Positions 10,617 through 21,820 of a stretch of DNA of 64,000 bases are shown in pieces. The DNA lies in contig JAHDVF020000903.1 in NCBI GenBank assembly GCA_022606425.2, positions 434,001 to 498,000 of the forward strand. Direction: 5' to 3'. Within the stretch, counting starts at the first letter, position 1. Each line of letters opens with the position of its first letter. The notes below the pieces were generated by a model, which was not told the DNA's origin, searched no databases, and was given only the letters and a program-made list of their open reading frames with translations. Source of the stretch: Lepidostoma basale (Eukaryota; Arthropoda; Insecta; Trichoptera; Lepidostomatidae). The position numbers and the translations under genes were made by a program.

Positions 10617-10735
10617 TTTCAATGGTATATACAAGTTGTGTGAATGGAAAAAGAAGACGAGAATGGCCAAGGAAGACATGATAATACCAAATTAATATAT
10701 TACTGAAAGGCGGCCATTATAAATAAAGAAATGGT
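10617..10735 (+). pseudogene. LINE C-terminal remnant
   Basis: Reads VNGKRRREWPRKT before stops, matching the 'V.G.R.RGRPRKTW' block of the (TTAG)n LINE copy at 43887. The downstream end of that family sits at 11125-11250, so the two may derive from one interrupted copy. Confidence 0.5.
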
Positions 10736-10906
10736 AGTCAGAGTTGCCTCAGGGATGCGATTTCAATTTAAGATTCTTTCTAATTCTTAATTTTACATTT
10801 TGTAGTTTTTTTGTAGTTTTTCTCTAATAAACTCTTATAACATAATTGTAAACGATCTGGAATTGAATGTCTCTTATGTTTGTGATTCATAATGTTTCCT
10901 GCATAA

Positions 10907-11115
10907 TGTGTTGGAGGGAATGGTCGAGGGATCGATTGGCAGAGGACGACCTCGCCAAGAGTACTTAGACCAGATTTGCCGAGATATGGGCTGCACCTCT
11001 TATGCGGAGTTGAAGATAGTTGCTGAGGACCGAGCGGAGTGGAAGACTAGATGCGTCGCCTTGCTGCAAACCAATCATTAGATTAATACCGGAGAATATA
11101 TAAATAAATTAAATC
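10907..11115 (+). pseudogene. LINE C-terminal fragment with AAATC tail
   Basis: An intact short frame reads LEGMVEGSIGRGRPRQEYLD, CTSYAELKIVAEDRAEW and ends LLQTNH plus stop (TAG near 11080). 'EG.IGRGRPR..Y..QI' and 'SYAELK..AEDR.EW' are C-terminal motifs of a LINE type not otherwise seen here. It is followed by aaattaaatcaaatcaaac, an (AAATC)-like 3' tail. Fewer defects than neighbouring remnants, so it is probably younger. Confidence 0.65.
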
Positions 11116-11124
11116 AAATCAAAC

Positions 11125-11250
11125 AATCGACGAGCGTAGTGCCACGGTGTGTGAATGTAGAAGACGCCCAATAGTTATGTCAGGATAGAACAGTGTGGTG
11201 GTCCATCCCTCTGGGAAAACGGCGTAATGGTTAGTTAGTTAGTTAGTTTT
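11125..11250 (+). pseudogene. (TTAG)n LINE 3' end
   Basis: Carries a degraded coding end (a CQDR-like block, then tggtggtccatccctctggg), then aaaacggcgtaatggttagt and three more TTAG units. Same 3' end as 25405-25520. Confidence 0.65.
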
Positions 11251-11779
11251 TAATCGTTAGGTACGTCTATTGGACTTGCCATATAATGATGCAAAGATTT
11301 ATTCTACTGACTATAATAATAAAAGAATACAAAAGCTGTTTAATTTTGTCACAGTGGACAAAAGTAGGTTCGTCATAATATAAGACAACAAAAAACCTTG
11401 CTATGAAATAATGGCTCAATTTCCTTTCTCTCAAAAGGCGGAGAAGAAAAAACTTAATTGTATAGAATCATCCCAATAGGACACTTTGATACATCACCGC
11501 CAAAGAAAATAATTAATCGCTTCATAAACCTAATATGTAACACGGCACATTGTGTTCTTGTAGCATTAATAAAATGATACAGAGAGGTCTCTGAATGAAT
11601 ATAAATGTTATGCAATTTCTCTTTCTTATCAAATGATATGTATCTATCATTTTAACAATAGCGCAGGCACTAACAGGGACATCGCCACACTAATATATGA
11701 CAATAAAGCACATCTAAAAATTCGATAAACCTTTCAGCCTCGTAAAAAACTGACAAATGAGGATATACATAACACGCCA

Positions 11780-12090
11780 TCTATCTTAAACTTATCTGTG
11801 CATACGACGAAAAGTGTTTGGACACGTTGTTTGATGGTTGCGCTTTGTGCTCGCGGCACTCTTGCGAGCTCGGTCAATTTGGTCGTGCGCATTTTGACGA
11901 GCGCATTGTGGGTTTATCTAGAACTCAGTTTAAGGAATATCTGTAAATAATGATGATATTAAAGCGTGGCTCGCTAGCAGAGGATGTTGGTCCCTATCAA
12001 CAGTTTCATTTGTCATGTAAGCGTGGCTCGGGCCAGGGAAGTACAACGAAGGACGGCGGCACAACGGAATATTACATGATGTTAGATGTT
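11780..12090. other. GC-balanced stretch of unknown nature
   Basis: Less AT-rich than its surroundings. A weak plus-strand reading DDIKAWLASRGC resembles the start of SAP-like modules but is interrupted by stops; 'gcgtggctcg' occurs twice (11965, 12022). No firm assignment. Confidence 0.3.
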
Positions 12091-12129
12091 AGATAGGCTA
12101 ATAATAATCCACTAAAATGCAGTACAATA

Positions 12130-12345
12130 TCTTACTATCTAACCATCAGGCAGAGAGAATGCACCGCCACACAACTCTATCTAAGTTCCTCCACATTCAT
12201 ACACTTACGTCGATTCTAACATGGCCGACTTTTTAAATATGATTAATTTGGTCAAGCCATGTTTTTTTCAGTCTTCCTCGAGTCCGTAATCCATCCACAT
12301 CTTTAACGAAAATTTTATTAACAATTCATCTCATTTTAATGATGT
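12130..12345 (-). pseudogene. Old (TTAG)n LINE 3' region
   Basis: Contains ctaaccatcaggcagagaga, then acattcatacacttacgtcg and a 'ggtcaagccatg' block in the order seen at 43887-44325, strongly mutated. Confidence 0.6.
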
Positions 12346-12361
12346 TAGACTATTGGCATAT

Positions 12362-12640
12362 CATCATCGGCTGTCCCTCGTGTCCGAGGAAGACTGTCCT
12401 TCACGGTTGTGGGTCCGCATGTGACTGAAGAGCCCGATCCTGGACCCACATATTTTGGGGCATCTGGGGCAGGGGAAGGCGCTTGTAATGGAGCCGTCAC
12501 CATCTCCCAGTGGTCTCTCCTTTCTCCTCCTCCTCCTCTCAGCGGCGTCGTCTCTGCGCTGTGCTTCAGAGCCTTGTGTGCCTTTATGTACTGCTGTTCT
12601 CCACCTAGGTCTGTCCTCTGCAGTCTTTTCCCCGCAAACA
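12362..12640 (-). mobile_element. 5'-truncated LINE, zinc-finger C-terminus, (GAT)n tail, 10-bp TSD
   Basis: Flanked by direct repeats ATTGGCATAT (12352-12361 and 12641-12650). On the minus strand it encodes DRPRWRTAVHKGTQ, a basic ERRRRRKERPLGD stretch, then a C2H2 finger CPRCPKICGSRIGLFSHMRT (C-x2-C, then H-x3-H with the second His just beyond) and a stop. It ends in GATGAT units. A C-terminal C2H2 finger after a 'DRP.WR..V..G' block is known in several animal LINE proteins. A second copy lies at 45963. Confidence 0.85.
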
Positions 12641-12675
12641 ATTGGCATATAATTATTAGCTTGAACTGCATTGCT

Positions 12676-12800
12676 ATAACTAACTAACTAACCATAACCC
12701 CGTTTCTCCGGAGGGTTAGGTAGAGAGGGTGGATACTCTTATCTGACATACATCTCTAGTTTCCTCTACATTCATACATCGTAACATGCACGCTCGTAAA
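12676..12800 (-). pseudogene. (TTAG)n LINE 3' end
   Basis: Starts taactaactaactaaccat then cggagggttaggtagagagg and acattcatacatcgtaacat, the minus-strand 3' end of the family. Confidence 0.65.
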
Positions 12801-13365
12801 ATTTTACGACTTCCATTATTTTTCAATTCACACTGCTAAATGTTATAGTTCTAGCAAAATGTCGTCAACGTTATATTGTGTTTAGATAATTAAATAGTTT
12901 TATATTTCTTATTATTATCATAATCCAATAATAAAATTTGTAATTCTTTCATCCCCACCAGTGAATTCTATCCCAGACAAGATAATCAAAGCATTTTTAA
13001 ATAATAAAAAAATGGAAATATTAAACAAGTTGTTATAATTTTGTTGACAGTTGACTATCTCTGTCCTATGGGCTAAAGGGTCACGGGTGATCTCTTCTCT
13101 CGAGTCATGTTGGACTATTGTCAACGACATTTGTCAGACAAATCGCTACACAGATGAAAAATGTTCGTTATTAATGTTCATCCGAATCAGATGAACGCTC
13201 GTGACGTCCACCATACTGCGGTTCCCTTGGGTGCAGTTTTTCAAACGTAGTTTATTTTATTTATTTATTTGTAACCAATATATATCTTAGTAAAATTTCA
13301 AAAAATTGGCGTAAATTGTTCCCGATAATGGAATTATATATAGTTTTATTTTAAGATACTACTGA

Positions 13366-13600
13366 ACGTTTGTACTGTTTTGATATTAAAATTAGTTTTT
13401 TTGGTTATATGAAGAATTTTGACAGATGTAAAAATAAAATTTTCATTTGTTCCAATGACAATTTGAATAATTTCTTCAATAATATTTTAAAGTTCTTACT
13501 GGTGTTGGTTTGTTTTAGGTGCCTAATTAGAGTTTATTAAAAAAAAAAGGTGGATACGTGGAATATAAATGAAATAAACACAAAAGTCCGGATCGTCCAG
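13366..13600 (+). repeat. R240 dispersed repeat
   Basis: About 235 bp nearly matching 45318-45560: shared blocks include attttcatttgttccaatga, ataatttcttcaat and cacaaaagtccggatcgtcc. A short piece recurs inverted at 27875-27925. The block ggtggat(a/t)cg also opens the SINE at 6061, so the two families overlap. No coding frame; the parent element is unknown. Confidence 0.7.
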
Positions 13601-13860
13601 TCTTCATCTTCTTCTTCCTGGTGCTATCCCAACTCATCGTCTGTATTGACTGTTGGGGTCGGCTCCTCTCGATCTCAGGTTGTATCTTGCACGGTTCTGA
13701 ATATCGCCCTGACTCAAGCCACTTCTCCGCAAGACGCTATTGCACTGAATCATCAATGTGTTCCTAGGTCTTTCTCTGGATGGTTGACGAGGAAGATTCA
13801 CAGACAGAGCTCTATTTACTTATGTGTTGTCTGGTTGGCTCCGTTATAAATGCCCGATAT
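13600..13860 (-). repeat. Probable LINE 3' end with GAAGAAGAAG tail
   Basis: On the minus strand it ends ...gatagcaccaggaagaagaa. Upstream is a GC-balanced stretch without a clean frame (a weak DPNSQYRR reading). The tail style matches the other (GAA)n LINE ends, but no family motif is recognisable. Confidence 0.35.
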
Positions 13861-14554
13861 AACAATAAGATAAAATATATATTTCGGACTTTTATCATGG
13901 CCGTGAAAACCAAAAAGGTAAAATTGTCATGTAAGGATTTTTTTTGTATTGTTTTTTGTATTGTTCAATGAATTATTATTTTCCTCGACTATATTTGAAT
14001 GCCGTGACCCCGACATAGGATCGTACCTACGGGATATGATATGGGCCGTTGAGCAAATATAAAGGAAATACGAAAGGGCTGTAAAACAATACCTCAGTAT
14101 GTTACTCTGTCGGAACTTTTGTGGCCCGAGTGATAGATAATAGTCGGATCTTTTCCCTTATAATTGATGTATCAAATAATATAATTTGTAGGGATATTAT
14201 TACATTTGTTCTTAATGGGTCCCACGGAGAGCGGCGTGATCCGTTTATCACGGTTGTCTTTTTTTCATTCATAAGATGAAACAATAATAGATTAATGTTG
14301 AAGTTTGTATGTAATCGTATACTTTGAATATAAATCTTTTGTATTAGTGCCCAGTTAAGTACTTTCAACAGTTTTAATTATGGTATCTATGACATGTCAT
14401 CTTAAATGTATAAGGTAGCCTCCAAGCTTATCAATAGATCGCCATATGTAAATGACCGCATGGAAAAACAAGGCAGGGAATTATTGTTTATAAAAAAAAA
14501 TTATTTAATTATTTGCAGGATGTAATGCTGCAGAAAGATTTTTTTTTTAAATAT

Positions 14555-14705
14555 TATGAACATTATGAATGGTTTTCTTGGACCTACCCTTTTGTATGGA
14601 AGTGAATTATAGAAATGGCAAAAGAAAAGGGAACATAGAAAATATGAAAATAGAAACCTTATATTATTAGAAATACAAAATCTTCTACCGCGAGAGTTAA
14701 ACAAA
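14555..14705 (+). pseudogene. LINE remnant (post-RT region)
   Basis: Reads a TLLYGSEL-like block with an in-frame stop, then KWQKKREHRKYE. 'LLYGSE.W' marks the region just after the reverse transcriptase in many LINEs; the 33.3 kb copy shows the same order. Confidence 0.5.
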
Positions 14706-14959
14706 AACAACATATGAAATATAATGTATGAAATATTTGGAAAAAAAATTCTATCATTTTATACTTTTATTACGAGAAAAACAATTTCTTAATTTTTTCA
14801 TAAATTGTATAAAAACAGTGTGTCTTTACAAATATTTTGCTGTATGATAATGCAGAAGTTTAAATATGATTTTATTCATTGGTTAGATTTGTGTTTATAT
14901 TTTTATTTTTTAAGAGTTTTATTTGTCAAGTCATTTGCTAAGGGGAGAAAAATACCACC

Positions 14960-15150
14960 TCCTTCGACTGATATTAATGGGTAAAGTGGAGAGACGTCGG
15001 GGAGTTGGTAGAAGGCAGCTGTCCTGGCTGCGGTACATCAAATAGTGTACAGGAATAACAAGAGTTCAGAACCTGTTCCAAGTGGCGCAGAATAGAGATG
15101 CCTTTGCTGCAGTGATCGCCAACGTTGGGGGGACCTGACACGGCACCGAA
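14960..15150 (+). pseudogene. LINE 3' end, 'RQLSWLR' family with GAAGAAG tail
   Basis: Reads RRGVGRRQLSWLRYIK, stop, TGITRVQNLFQVAQNRDAF and AAVIANVGGT, then stops and has a gaagaagagg tail. The set 'GRRQLSWLRNI..WTG..LF..A.DRD.F..VIAN' defines this family, also at 19735, 40405, 54595 and 56085. Confidence 0.75.
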
Positions 15151-15449
15151 AGAAGAAGAGGAGTTTTAAAATCTGCCAATTTATTTTTATTCCTGTAATA
15201 AAAATAGTGGGCGTTAACCTTGTAAGTACTCGCAAATAAATACTATAATTGTTCCAACGTTTAACTTCATATTAAAATATGAAAAAAATAATTAATACAT
15301 GTCAGCTGCACTCTATGAAACCGGTCACAAAATAAATAAATAAAATTTGAATATTAATTGTAAAAAAAGCCGGTACAAATCTTCGTGACCAAATAAGAAA
15401 TACAGAAATCAGATGAATTTACGAGATTGGGGCTAAAAAATGAGAAGAT

Positions 15450-15640
15450 ATTGTAACAAGTATATATCTCCCGTATTCAAGAAAATAGGATTTCAAAGAT
15501 AGCTCGAGACAGTATACCGGAAGGTTGATGACCACGTGGCCGACCACCGAAAAGATGTCGAGATAGTTTACGGTCCACTTCTCAGGAGGACGGAGATGCA
15601 ACCATTAACAGCCCAGCAGAACTTTAAGAAGAAAAAGAAG
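15450..15640 (+). pseudogene. LINE 3' end, (GAA)n-tail family
   Basis: After stops it reads PRGRPPKRCRDSLRSTSQED, then NSPAEL plus stop and aagaagaaaaagaagg. Same family as 17796 and 57651. Confidence 0.7.
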
Positions 15641-15829
15641 GAGATGAGTATTCATTATTTTTAAATTTATATTTGATTTCAAAAGGAAGCTCGTGATTTA
15701 AATAAAATCAAAATAATTATTAGATTTTCCAAGACGTGTCAATCACACCCAAAATGTTTAGTTTCAGCTATGGCAGAGAAGGGTTGAGTAATGCATGCCG
15801 TATGTAACTCACGTCTCAGAATTATCAAG

Positions 15830-16120
15830 TTCCTGATTGTTCCCTGACTTCATGATCCACAAACAAGATAACATCGCCGTCCCCCTCGCACGCCCGCCGC
15901 CCCGCCTGGGAGTGAGCGCGCTAATCGAATCTGACCGTCAGAGCTCCGTCTGCATAAATAAATGCCAGCCTGCAATAGAAAGTAATAATTTCGCCGCAGG
16001 CCAGAGGGCAAATTGGAAAATTGGTGCATACGTGTTAATCCGACGTGCCCTCGGTTTTGTGTCCTTTTCTGTTGCTCTTGGAAGATGTATGCGGGAGGGA
16101 GAAACAAGTGTCAACGTGTA
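15830..16120. other. GC-balanced island, possibly single copy
   Basis: A block rich in C and G (ctcgcacgcccgccgccccg at 15886) in AT-rich surroundings. Two overlapping open frames on opposite strands show no recognisable domain. No repeat match in the window. Confidence 0.35.
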
Positions 16121-16361
16121 TGTACGTATAAATTAATGATAAAAGAACGTATTATAAATGCCACAACATTTATGCAAATCTAAAAATGAAAAATTATCAC
16201 AAATATATAATAAAATAACATTTGAATGATGTGGTATGAAAATCTGGAAATAATTCACAAACTTTCGATTATTAATTGACAGATCATTATTATTATTTTT
16301 TTTTTTTAATACTTAATCTGCATAATAATATTAATAAATTATCATATTTAAATAAAAAAAA

Positions 16362-16515
16362 TTAACTAAACTAACTAACCAACGCGCTTTCACACCGAAG
16401 TGGTAGGTAGTTACTGCATCGCCATACTGTTCATTCCTGACATTCTTCTCTCCTTTCATCAACATTCATATCGTGTCATGAACCCACGTCGATTTCTTCG
16501 AACAACGGTCAAACA
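16362..16515 (-). pseudogene. (TTAG)n LINE 3' end, decayed
   Basis: Begins taactaaactaactaaccaa followed by a degraded tail block and 'caacattcatatcgtgtcat'. The plus-strand open frame over it (16400-16768) is a shadow with no domain. Confidence 0.5.
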
Positions 16516-16769
16516 AGTCGGAAGGAAACTGGGAATACCTGGAGAATGTAGAGGAATGGCAAGAGACATGATCCACTGGTTATCAGGATTAAGCGTTAGA
16601 AAAAATGTTAAAACAAAAATTAACGCCAAGAAAAAGAAAAACAATGACTGTTTACAATATTTTTTTGGCAAGCAAATAATTATTCGACGAAGGCGATTAG
16701 CTGTTTTAACCCAAAAGTTAAACATCAACTCTCAAATAAACAAAATAATCAAACGGGTTATTTTTTAAG

Positions 16770-17790
16770 AATTCACTACAAACTACTTTATAGTAAAATT
16801 ATATTTTATTTTATATTCGCTTTTTCTCTGTGTTGTGAAATGGCTTAGGAATAAATATTTTAAAACTTTGTTATATCACAAAGATTAAATTAACTATTTT
16901 GTACACACATACGATATTTTATGTCTCTCATCCTTCCAATTAGGTATTTTTTATTATTTCTTTTAAGTACATCGAAATACAATACATACATTAATAATCA
17001 GGTACATTTTTACCTACAATGATGATTTCAGCGAGAAATAATACCGTCAGTAGTTATTATATAAAAAAAAATTATGACGAAATTACTGCATATGTGAAAG
17101 ACATAGTGTGTGGATCGTTTACCGGATGTATGCCTTCTCTTTCTTTTCTCGCTATTTTTGTTCGTACAAGCGTGCGAGCGAGACGTACTACTTGTCACAC
17201 AGAAAATATTTCAACTCAAGCATGTATTATTATTTGTAATCATCTTTAACCCTTAAATGCATTCTGTATCATATCTGCAACAATTTATTTAAGCGCTTAT
17301 AACTCTGTATACATGCAAAAAAATGAACTCCAATGTACAGTGTAAAGTGTAACAATACGCCAAGCCATTGTGTTCTTAAATTATTCGAGTAGATGTCTCT
17401 GTAAGCAATAAATTGACATTTTAATAAAAACATATAAAAGTTGGGTGCAGATGTGTTAAATTTCTGAGAGTTTCAACATTTGTTTTCATTGGTGCTACTG
17501 GATATAAAACGAAATAAAATAAATGTATATACTCCATAAAGGTGAGTCTACCATTGTTTAATATTTTTTTTTATTTTTTTTTTGTATTGATTGCAAAAAG
17601 TAAACAAAACATGCAGTGAATAAAATATGAATAAAATCCACAAATAAACTTACATATTTTTTTTATTATTTTTCCCGTTATTTTCAACCTAATTTTAGTA
17701 TAAAAATATTTTTACTTTTGAATTTGGAAAAATCATGCATTTAAGGGTTAAGGCGACGATGATCTTTGTAAGTATTTATATTTCTATGGT
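16770..17790. other. AT-rich stretch, no gene seen
   Basis: The octamer-like block 'catgcatttaagggttaa' (17734) mirrors 'aacccttaaatgcattctg' (17249), an inverted pair ~480 bp apart that may mark an unrecognised element (see findings). The frame 17019-17249 has no recognisable domain. Confidence 0.35.
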
Positions 17791-17795
17791 TTTAC

Positions 17796-18045
17796 ACGGA
17801 TATCCACGAGATCTGCAAGGTGGAGGATGTCGTGAGATGGGGCAGACAACGCAGAAGATATTGGAATGCGTACGTGCAGAGGACCCACCAGAATCCCACA
17901 CGCTGTGGCGCATCAGATTCCTGCCGGCTGCGGTCCCCCAGGAAGACCGCCGAAGAGATGGAGAGATAACTGGGAGTCAACCTCCCAAGAGAGGCCAGCC
18001 TGATTTCAGGAACAGACCAAAGGTCTATAAGGAGAAGAAGAAGAA
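17796..18045 (+). mobile_element. 5'-truncated LINE 3' end, (GAA)n tail, 8-bp TSD
   Basis: Flanked by GGTTTTAC (17788-17795 and 18046-18053). Reads DIHEICKVEDVVRWGRQRRR, then after a frameshift PRKTAEEMER-type and STSQERPA-type remnants of GRPPKRWRDNWESTSQ, ending in ggagaagaagaagaagg. Post-RT C-terminus of the (GAA)n LINE family. Confidence 0.8.
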
Positions 18046-18165
18046 GGTTTTACCCACTACGAAAACATTACAAATTGTTGCTTAACATTCTATGGTTAAT
18101 TAATTACCTTACATTTCATGCTCCTCGTGGGTGTCATTTGGTTTTTTTTTTTACAGTTTCATAAT

Positions 18166-18360
18166 CATCTTCTTTTTCTTCTTCTTTATATAGGGGAGTC
18201 TGGTGAAGTCCATTCTTTGAACATGACCGTACCAGTCCCTTTTTCGCTGTCTGCTCCATCTTATAATATCCTCAACCTCACATATCTCTCTAATTCTGGT
18301 GTTCCTCTCGCGATCCCTCGGTGTCTTGCCTGCTATCGTCCTCAGTGTCTTCATTTCGGA
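18166..18360 (-). mobile_element. 5'-truncated LINE 3' end, (GAA)n tail, 11-bp TSD
   Basis: Flanked by AGTTTCATAAT (18155-18165 and 18361-18371). On the minus strand: MKTLRTIAGKTPRDRERNTR, IREICEVEDIIRWSRQRKRD, WYGHVQRMDFTRLPYIK, then the GAA-type tail. The GRPPKRW block is missing, so the copy is deleted internally near its end. Confidence 0.85.
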
Positions 18361-18469
18361 AGTTTCATAATGTTTGTAAAAATAATCCGATCGATAATAT
18401 TATATTCTAAATTGTTAAGCAATTCTCCTTGTTTTCTTTCATGACAGCCGTGTATGTATAAACACGTCA

Positions 18470-18700
18470 GGGCAAAACAAAAGCGTGGAGAAGCTGCGAA
18501 CTCCTGCGGAGAGGCACACCGGGGGTTAATAAGGGCAGAATGTCGGGAAATAATTCGATTTGTCATTTAGTTAGGCGCTAGTTGTGCGAGGGTTGAGCAC
18601 AGTCTGGGGGTGAGTGGAGTGTAGCGGCGAGGGGAGGGCGGGCGGGGACCCGGGGGAGTACAGCTCACCGGTCACTTGCCCCTGGAAGGTTAACGAAATC
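18470..18700. other. GC-rich island
   Basis: Includes gcggcgaggggagggcgggc (18623). No frame or repeat identified; possible regulatory or CpG-rich site. Confidence 0.35.
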
Positions 18701-18843
18701 ATTATTTCAGGCAATTATGCTTTCTACTTTACAGATGGATTACCGACCATATAAAATATTCCAATATCCATTTGAATAAATTTATAGATTAAAACAGTTT
18801 GCTTTAATAAGGTAAGAAACTAGTGCACACAAACAAAAGAATT

Positions 18844-19092
18844 TGCTGTTAAAATTTAAAACACTGTTATAATATCACAATTTCTTTTAATGCACTGTGA
18901 GTGTCGCGACAGCTGTTTCGCCCACCGATGTTGGCATCATCAGGTGTTACAACAAACTGCCAACATCGGTTGGCGAAACAGCTGTCGCGGCACTCTGAAT
19001 GAATTAAAAGAAATTGTGATATTATAACAGTGTTTTATATTTTAACAGTAATAATGTTGAAGTATCGTAGTGTTTCGGCCAAAACAATGGAC
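18844..19092. repeat. Fold-back element, family P1
   Basis: Left arm: ctgttaaaatttaaaacact..gtgtcgcgacagctgtttcg..gatgttggcatcatcaggtg. Right arm is its inverted copy: gccaacatcggttggcgaaa..cagctgtcgcggcactctg..ttataacagtg. A tail with gtgtttcggccaaaacaatg follows. The CTGATGA box is present on the left arm (minus strand) and deleted from the right arm. Confidence 0.85.
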
Positions 19093-19104
19093 TAAACAAA
19101 AGAA

Positions 19105-19650
19105 ACATACAATCACGCCGTTTCTTCGGAAGGGTAAGCAGAGACGATGGACGACCATACTAGTCTTTCCATACACACCTGTCTAGCTTCCTCCATATTC
19201 ATACACGCACCTCAATTCTTCTGACATCAATTATAATATGGTCGACCTTTAAAATTTTATTAATTTAGTCATTCCAGAATTTCAAGAAACCAAAAAACGT
19301 GATATCAAACAATTTCATCGTACCATCGTCGACTAACTAACTAACTATCACGCCATTTTCCCAAACGGATATGAAGAGAGGATGAACCACCAAACTCTTC
19401 TATCCCAATATACTCATTTAGCATATACAACATTCTTATAGCGTGACGATGCAAGACTTATAAATATTTAATATTCCTTATATGGCCGAAAATCTAATTT
19501 ATTTTATTTGTCTTTTCAAGATTAATTTTGAGCTACTTTTCCATCGCTATCGTAATCTTTCTTCTCTAGTATTTACTTATTCATTATTTCTATGTATCCA
19601 ACCTGTGTGGTCCATTGTTTATTTTGTTCATAGGTAAAACCTACGTTTGC
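19105..19650 (-). pseudogene. Two (TTAG)n LINE 3' copies in a row
   Basis: First copy 19108-19330: on the minus strand MEEARQVCMERLVWSSIVSA then YPSEETA and stop, a near-intact C-terminus. Second copy from 19333: (TTAG)n tail as gactaactaactaactatca and older, degraded upstream blocks (tgtatccaacctgtgt near 19593 corresponds to the 44.15 kb block). Confidence 0.7.
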
Positions 19651-19734
19651 TTTTCGTTGATTTAACCTAAAAAAACAGGTTTTATTTACATGGATAACCT
19701 TTAATTGTCAAGTATTAAAATTACCTATACCAAA

Positions 19735-19865
19735 GTACCACCTCCAATTGATATTGGAGGAGTGTGGAAGGAGCTGTTACGAGCGGCGCAGGACAGGGAC
19801 AGGTTCGCCGAGGTGATCGCCAACTTTGGGGGGACCCGACAGGGCACTTGAAGAAGAAGAAGAGG
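19735..19865 (+). pseudogene. LINE 3' end, 'AQDRDRFAEVIAN' family
   Basis: Reads GVWKELLRAAQDRDRFAEV and IANFGGTRQGT plus stop, then gaagaagaagagg. Only the last ~40 codons remain. Confidence 0.75.
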
Positions 19866-20199
19866 AAGAAAATTACCTCTCAATAGCTGCAGCCTGGAGG
19901 CTGATGGTGACAGGATTGTGTGGCGAGCCATGGTTGAAGGTTCACAGGATGGACATAACGCTCAGTCATGAGTGCAACATAAGAGAGAGTGAAATATAAA
20001 ACTTGAAATAAATTTGAAAATGATGTGTATGTTTGTGAACCTCAGATTTACCTGTAAATATTGGTTCATACATTTTTTTTCAATACAACTTTTTAAAACA
20101 TAAGATGAAAAAAATATGATTCCCGCTTTCATTAAACGCAATAAAATAGATTTAGATGCACGTAATTGCATGTATTAAATACGTCACAAGTATGATTGA

Positions 20200-20550
20200 A
20201 TCGTCAATCAGATGCGTCCACTTGAATGTGCAGCTCTCGCGTAACAAGCGCTCTCCCAGGACCAATATTCGCCGATTCGCAAATCACCCGAGATTGTTCC
20301 AACTCCCAGAGCACCGCACTCCACTGTAGCACTCTTCATCTTCCAATACAATAACCGCAGGCCCTTCTCCCCTCCCCTTCCGCCTCCCGCACTGATGACG
20401 CAGTTACTTCCGCCTCGCGGTGATTGGACAGCCATCAAGATAAGTATCATCGTTTTATTGGATTTGCTGCCAGATTCTAGCGCGCACAGTTGCAGACAGA
20501 TGTGTACAATATTTTGTATTGTTTCCACAATACACATTTTCTAGAAGCAT
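20200..20550. other. GC-balanced island, possibly single copy
   Basis: About 350 bp with ~50% GC (cccttctcccctccccttcc at 20359) between AT-rich repeats. A 109-codon minus frame (20208-20537) has no recognisable domain and low-complexity glycine runs. Possible regulatory element. Confidence 0.35.
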
Positions 20551-20609
20551 TTTCGTATTTAAAAAAATTATGAAATATACTTTTGACAATCTAAATAAAA
20601 TTTTGATCA

Positions 20610-20710
20610 ACCCACATTTTCTAGAAGTTTCATTGTATTAAAGTGACGGAAATGATATGTTTTGTTCAAATGTTTGATAATGCCATAGCTAGTTTATTGA
20701 ATTTCAATAT
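20610..20710. repeat. Fold-back P5 relic
   Basis: Contains cattttctagaagtttcatt, then aatgatatgttttgttcaaa and gtttgataatgccatagct, the P5 left arm and start of the right arm. Confidence 0.55.
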
Positions 20711-20809
20711 TTACCAAGACTAAAGTAACATCTAGCAAGTACAACTGAAGTATGTTTTTTTCAATATGTTAAAAATATCAGAAACAACGTAGAGCTAGAA
20801 CTATTATTA

Positions 20810-20912
20810 ACTAACTAACTAACTAACCATCACGCCGTCTCCCCGAAAGGGTAGGCAGAAAGAATGGACTATCACACTTTTACTGATGCGGCACTCCATC
20901 CTTCTCTTTTCG
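20810..20912 (-). mobile_element. 5'-truncated SINE with (TTAG)n tail, 9-bp TSD
   Basis: Flanked by CTATTATTA (20801-20809 and 20913-20921). Matches the last ~100 bp of the complete SINE at 6061 almost exactly, so it is a young, 5'-truncated insertion. Confidence 0.85.
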
Positions 20913-21089
20913 CTATTATTATTTTCAAATAAATCGTCTAAAATAATAGTATCTGTTTTCTGCATTTTTTTCCCGCATTTATGGAAATTCAGTTATCTTA
21001 TAATTGAAGAAAATGACCCTTCACACTATGTTAAATACTTAACAACGATTTTTTTTATATTTGGGTTACGTCCTGTTGTGATTTGAATA

Positions 21090-21310
21090 AACACTAACAA
21101 TTTTTTTAGCGAAAGCTCCCCTTGGCTTGTTGAGTCTGCTGGCTACATCTTCCTCCGTACCTCCCGAGCCTGCTATCATACTACCGAGGTAGCAAAAGCT
21201 GGTCGTGGTCACAAGGGGGACACGGTGGAGCAAGATTGGGGTGGAGTCATTTGTGGACACTCGTAGGTCTACTGTCTTGGACATGTTAATTTTGAGACCT
21301 ACTTTTATAG
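21090..21310 (-). pseudogene. LINE reverse transcriptase fragment (after the palm)
   Basis: Minus-strand frame MSKTVDLRVSTNDSTPILLH then TTTSFCYLGSMIAGSGGTEE and DVASRLNKPRGAFAK. 'F.YLGS' followed by 'GG.E.DV..R..KARGAF..L' is the conserved block downstream of the YADD box in non-LTR reverse transcriptases. No other part of this element was found. Confidence 0.75.
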
Positions 21311-21319
21311 TGGCAATTA

Positions 21320-21820
21320 AATTTTTTAAAGAAATGTGTACTAGCTACACAGTACCGGTAATGGAAGGTTAAAATAAAATCAGAAGAGTGTAGGTACGAC
21401 TTACTTTGCTTCACGATGCAGAATTTTTACAATTACATTAAAATAAAGTGTAAGAAATACAGGATAAATAAAATAATGAAAGAAAATGGTCCAAACAACG
21501 CCATTAATACAGAGCCGGCTCACGCTTGATTTACCCGTTCCCTGGAGACTTTCATAAAATTCGCTTCGATCCCGTTACCAAGGTAATAACCACTATTGGG
21601 ATTAGGCTGTTAAACTTTCTTTATTCTGGATAAGTCGTGAGTTTTCTCCTCCAGGAAGATTAAGGGTTGTTTAGCTGCTGCGAGAATCTCATAACGTTCA
21701 CCAGGATGATAAAAATAAATTCACTCTCTGTGTGTGCTCGTTTTGTATACATCCAAGTAACAAATTTCGTATCTTACAGGAAGCTTTATTAATTTTTATT
21801 GATTAAATAATCTGTTTTTT
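21320..21820. other. No gene seen
   Basis: Moderately complex, GC-balanced stretch near 21500-21680 without a frame or repeat match. Confidence 0.35.

Noticed and set aside
16400..16768. 122-codon plus-strand frame with basic C-terminus
   Set aside because: It begins in the antisense of a LINE 3' end and continues in A-rich DNA; Lys/Arg richness follows base composition.
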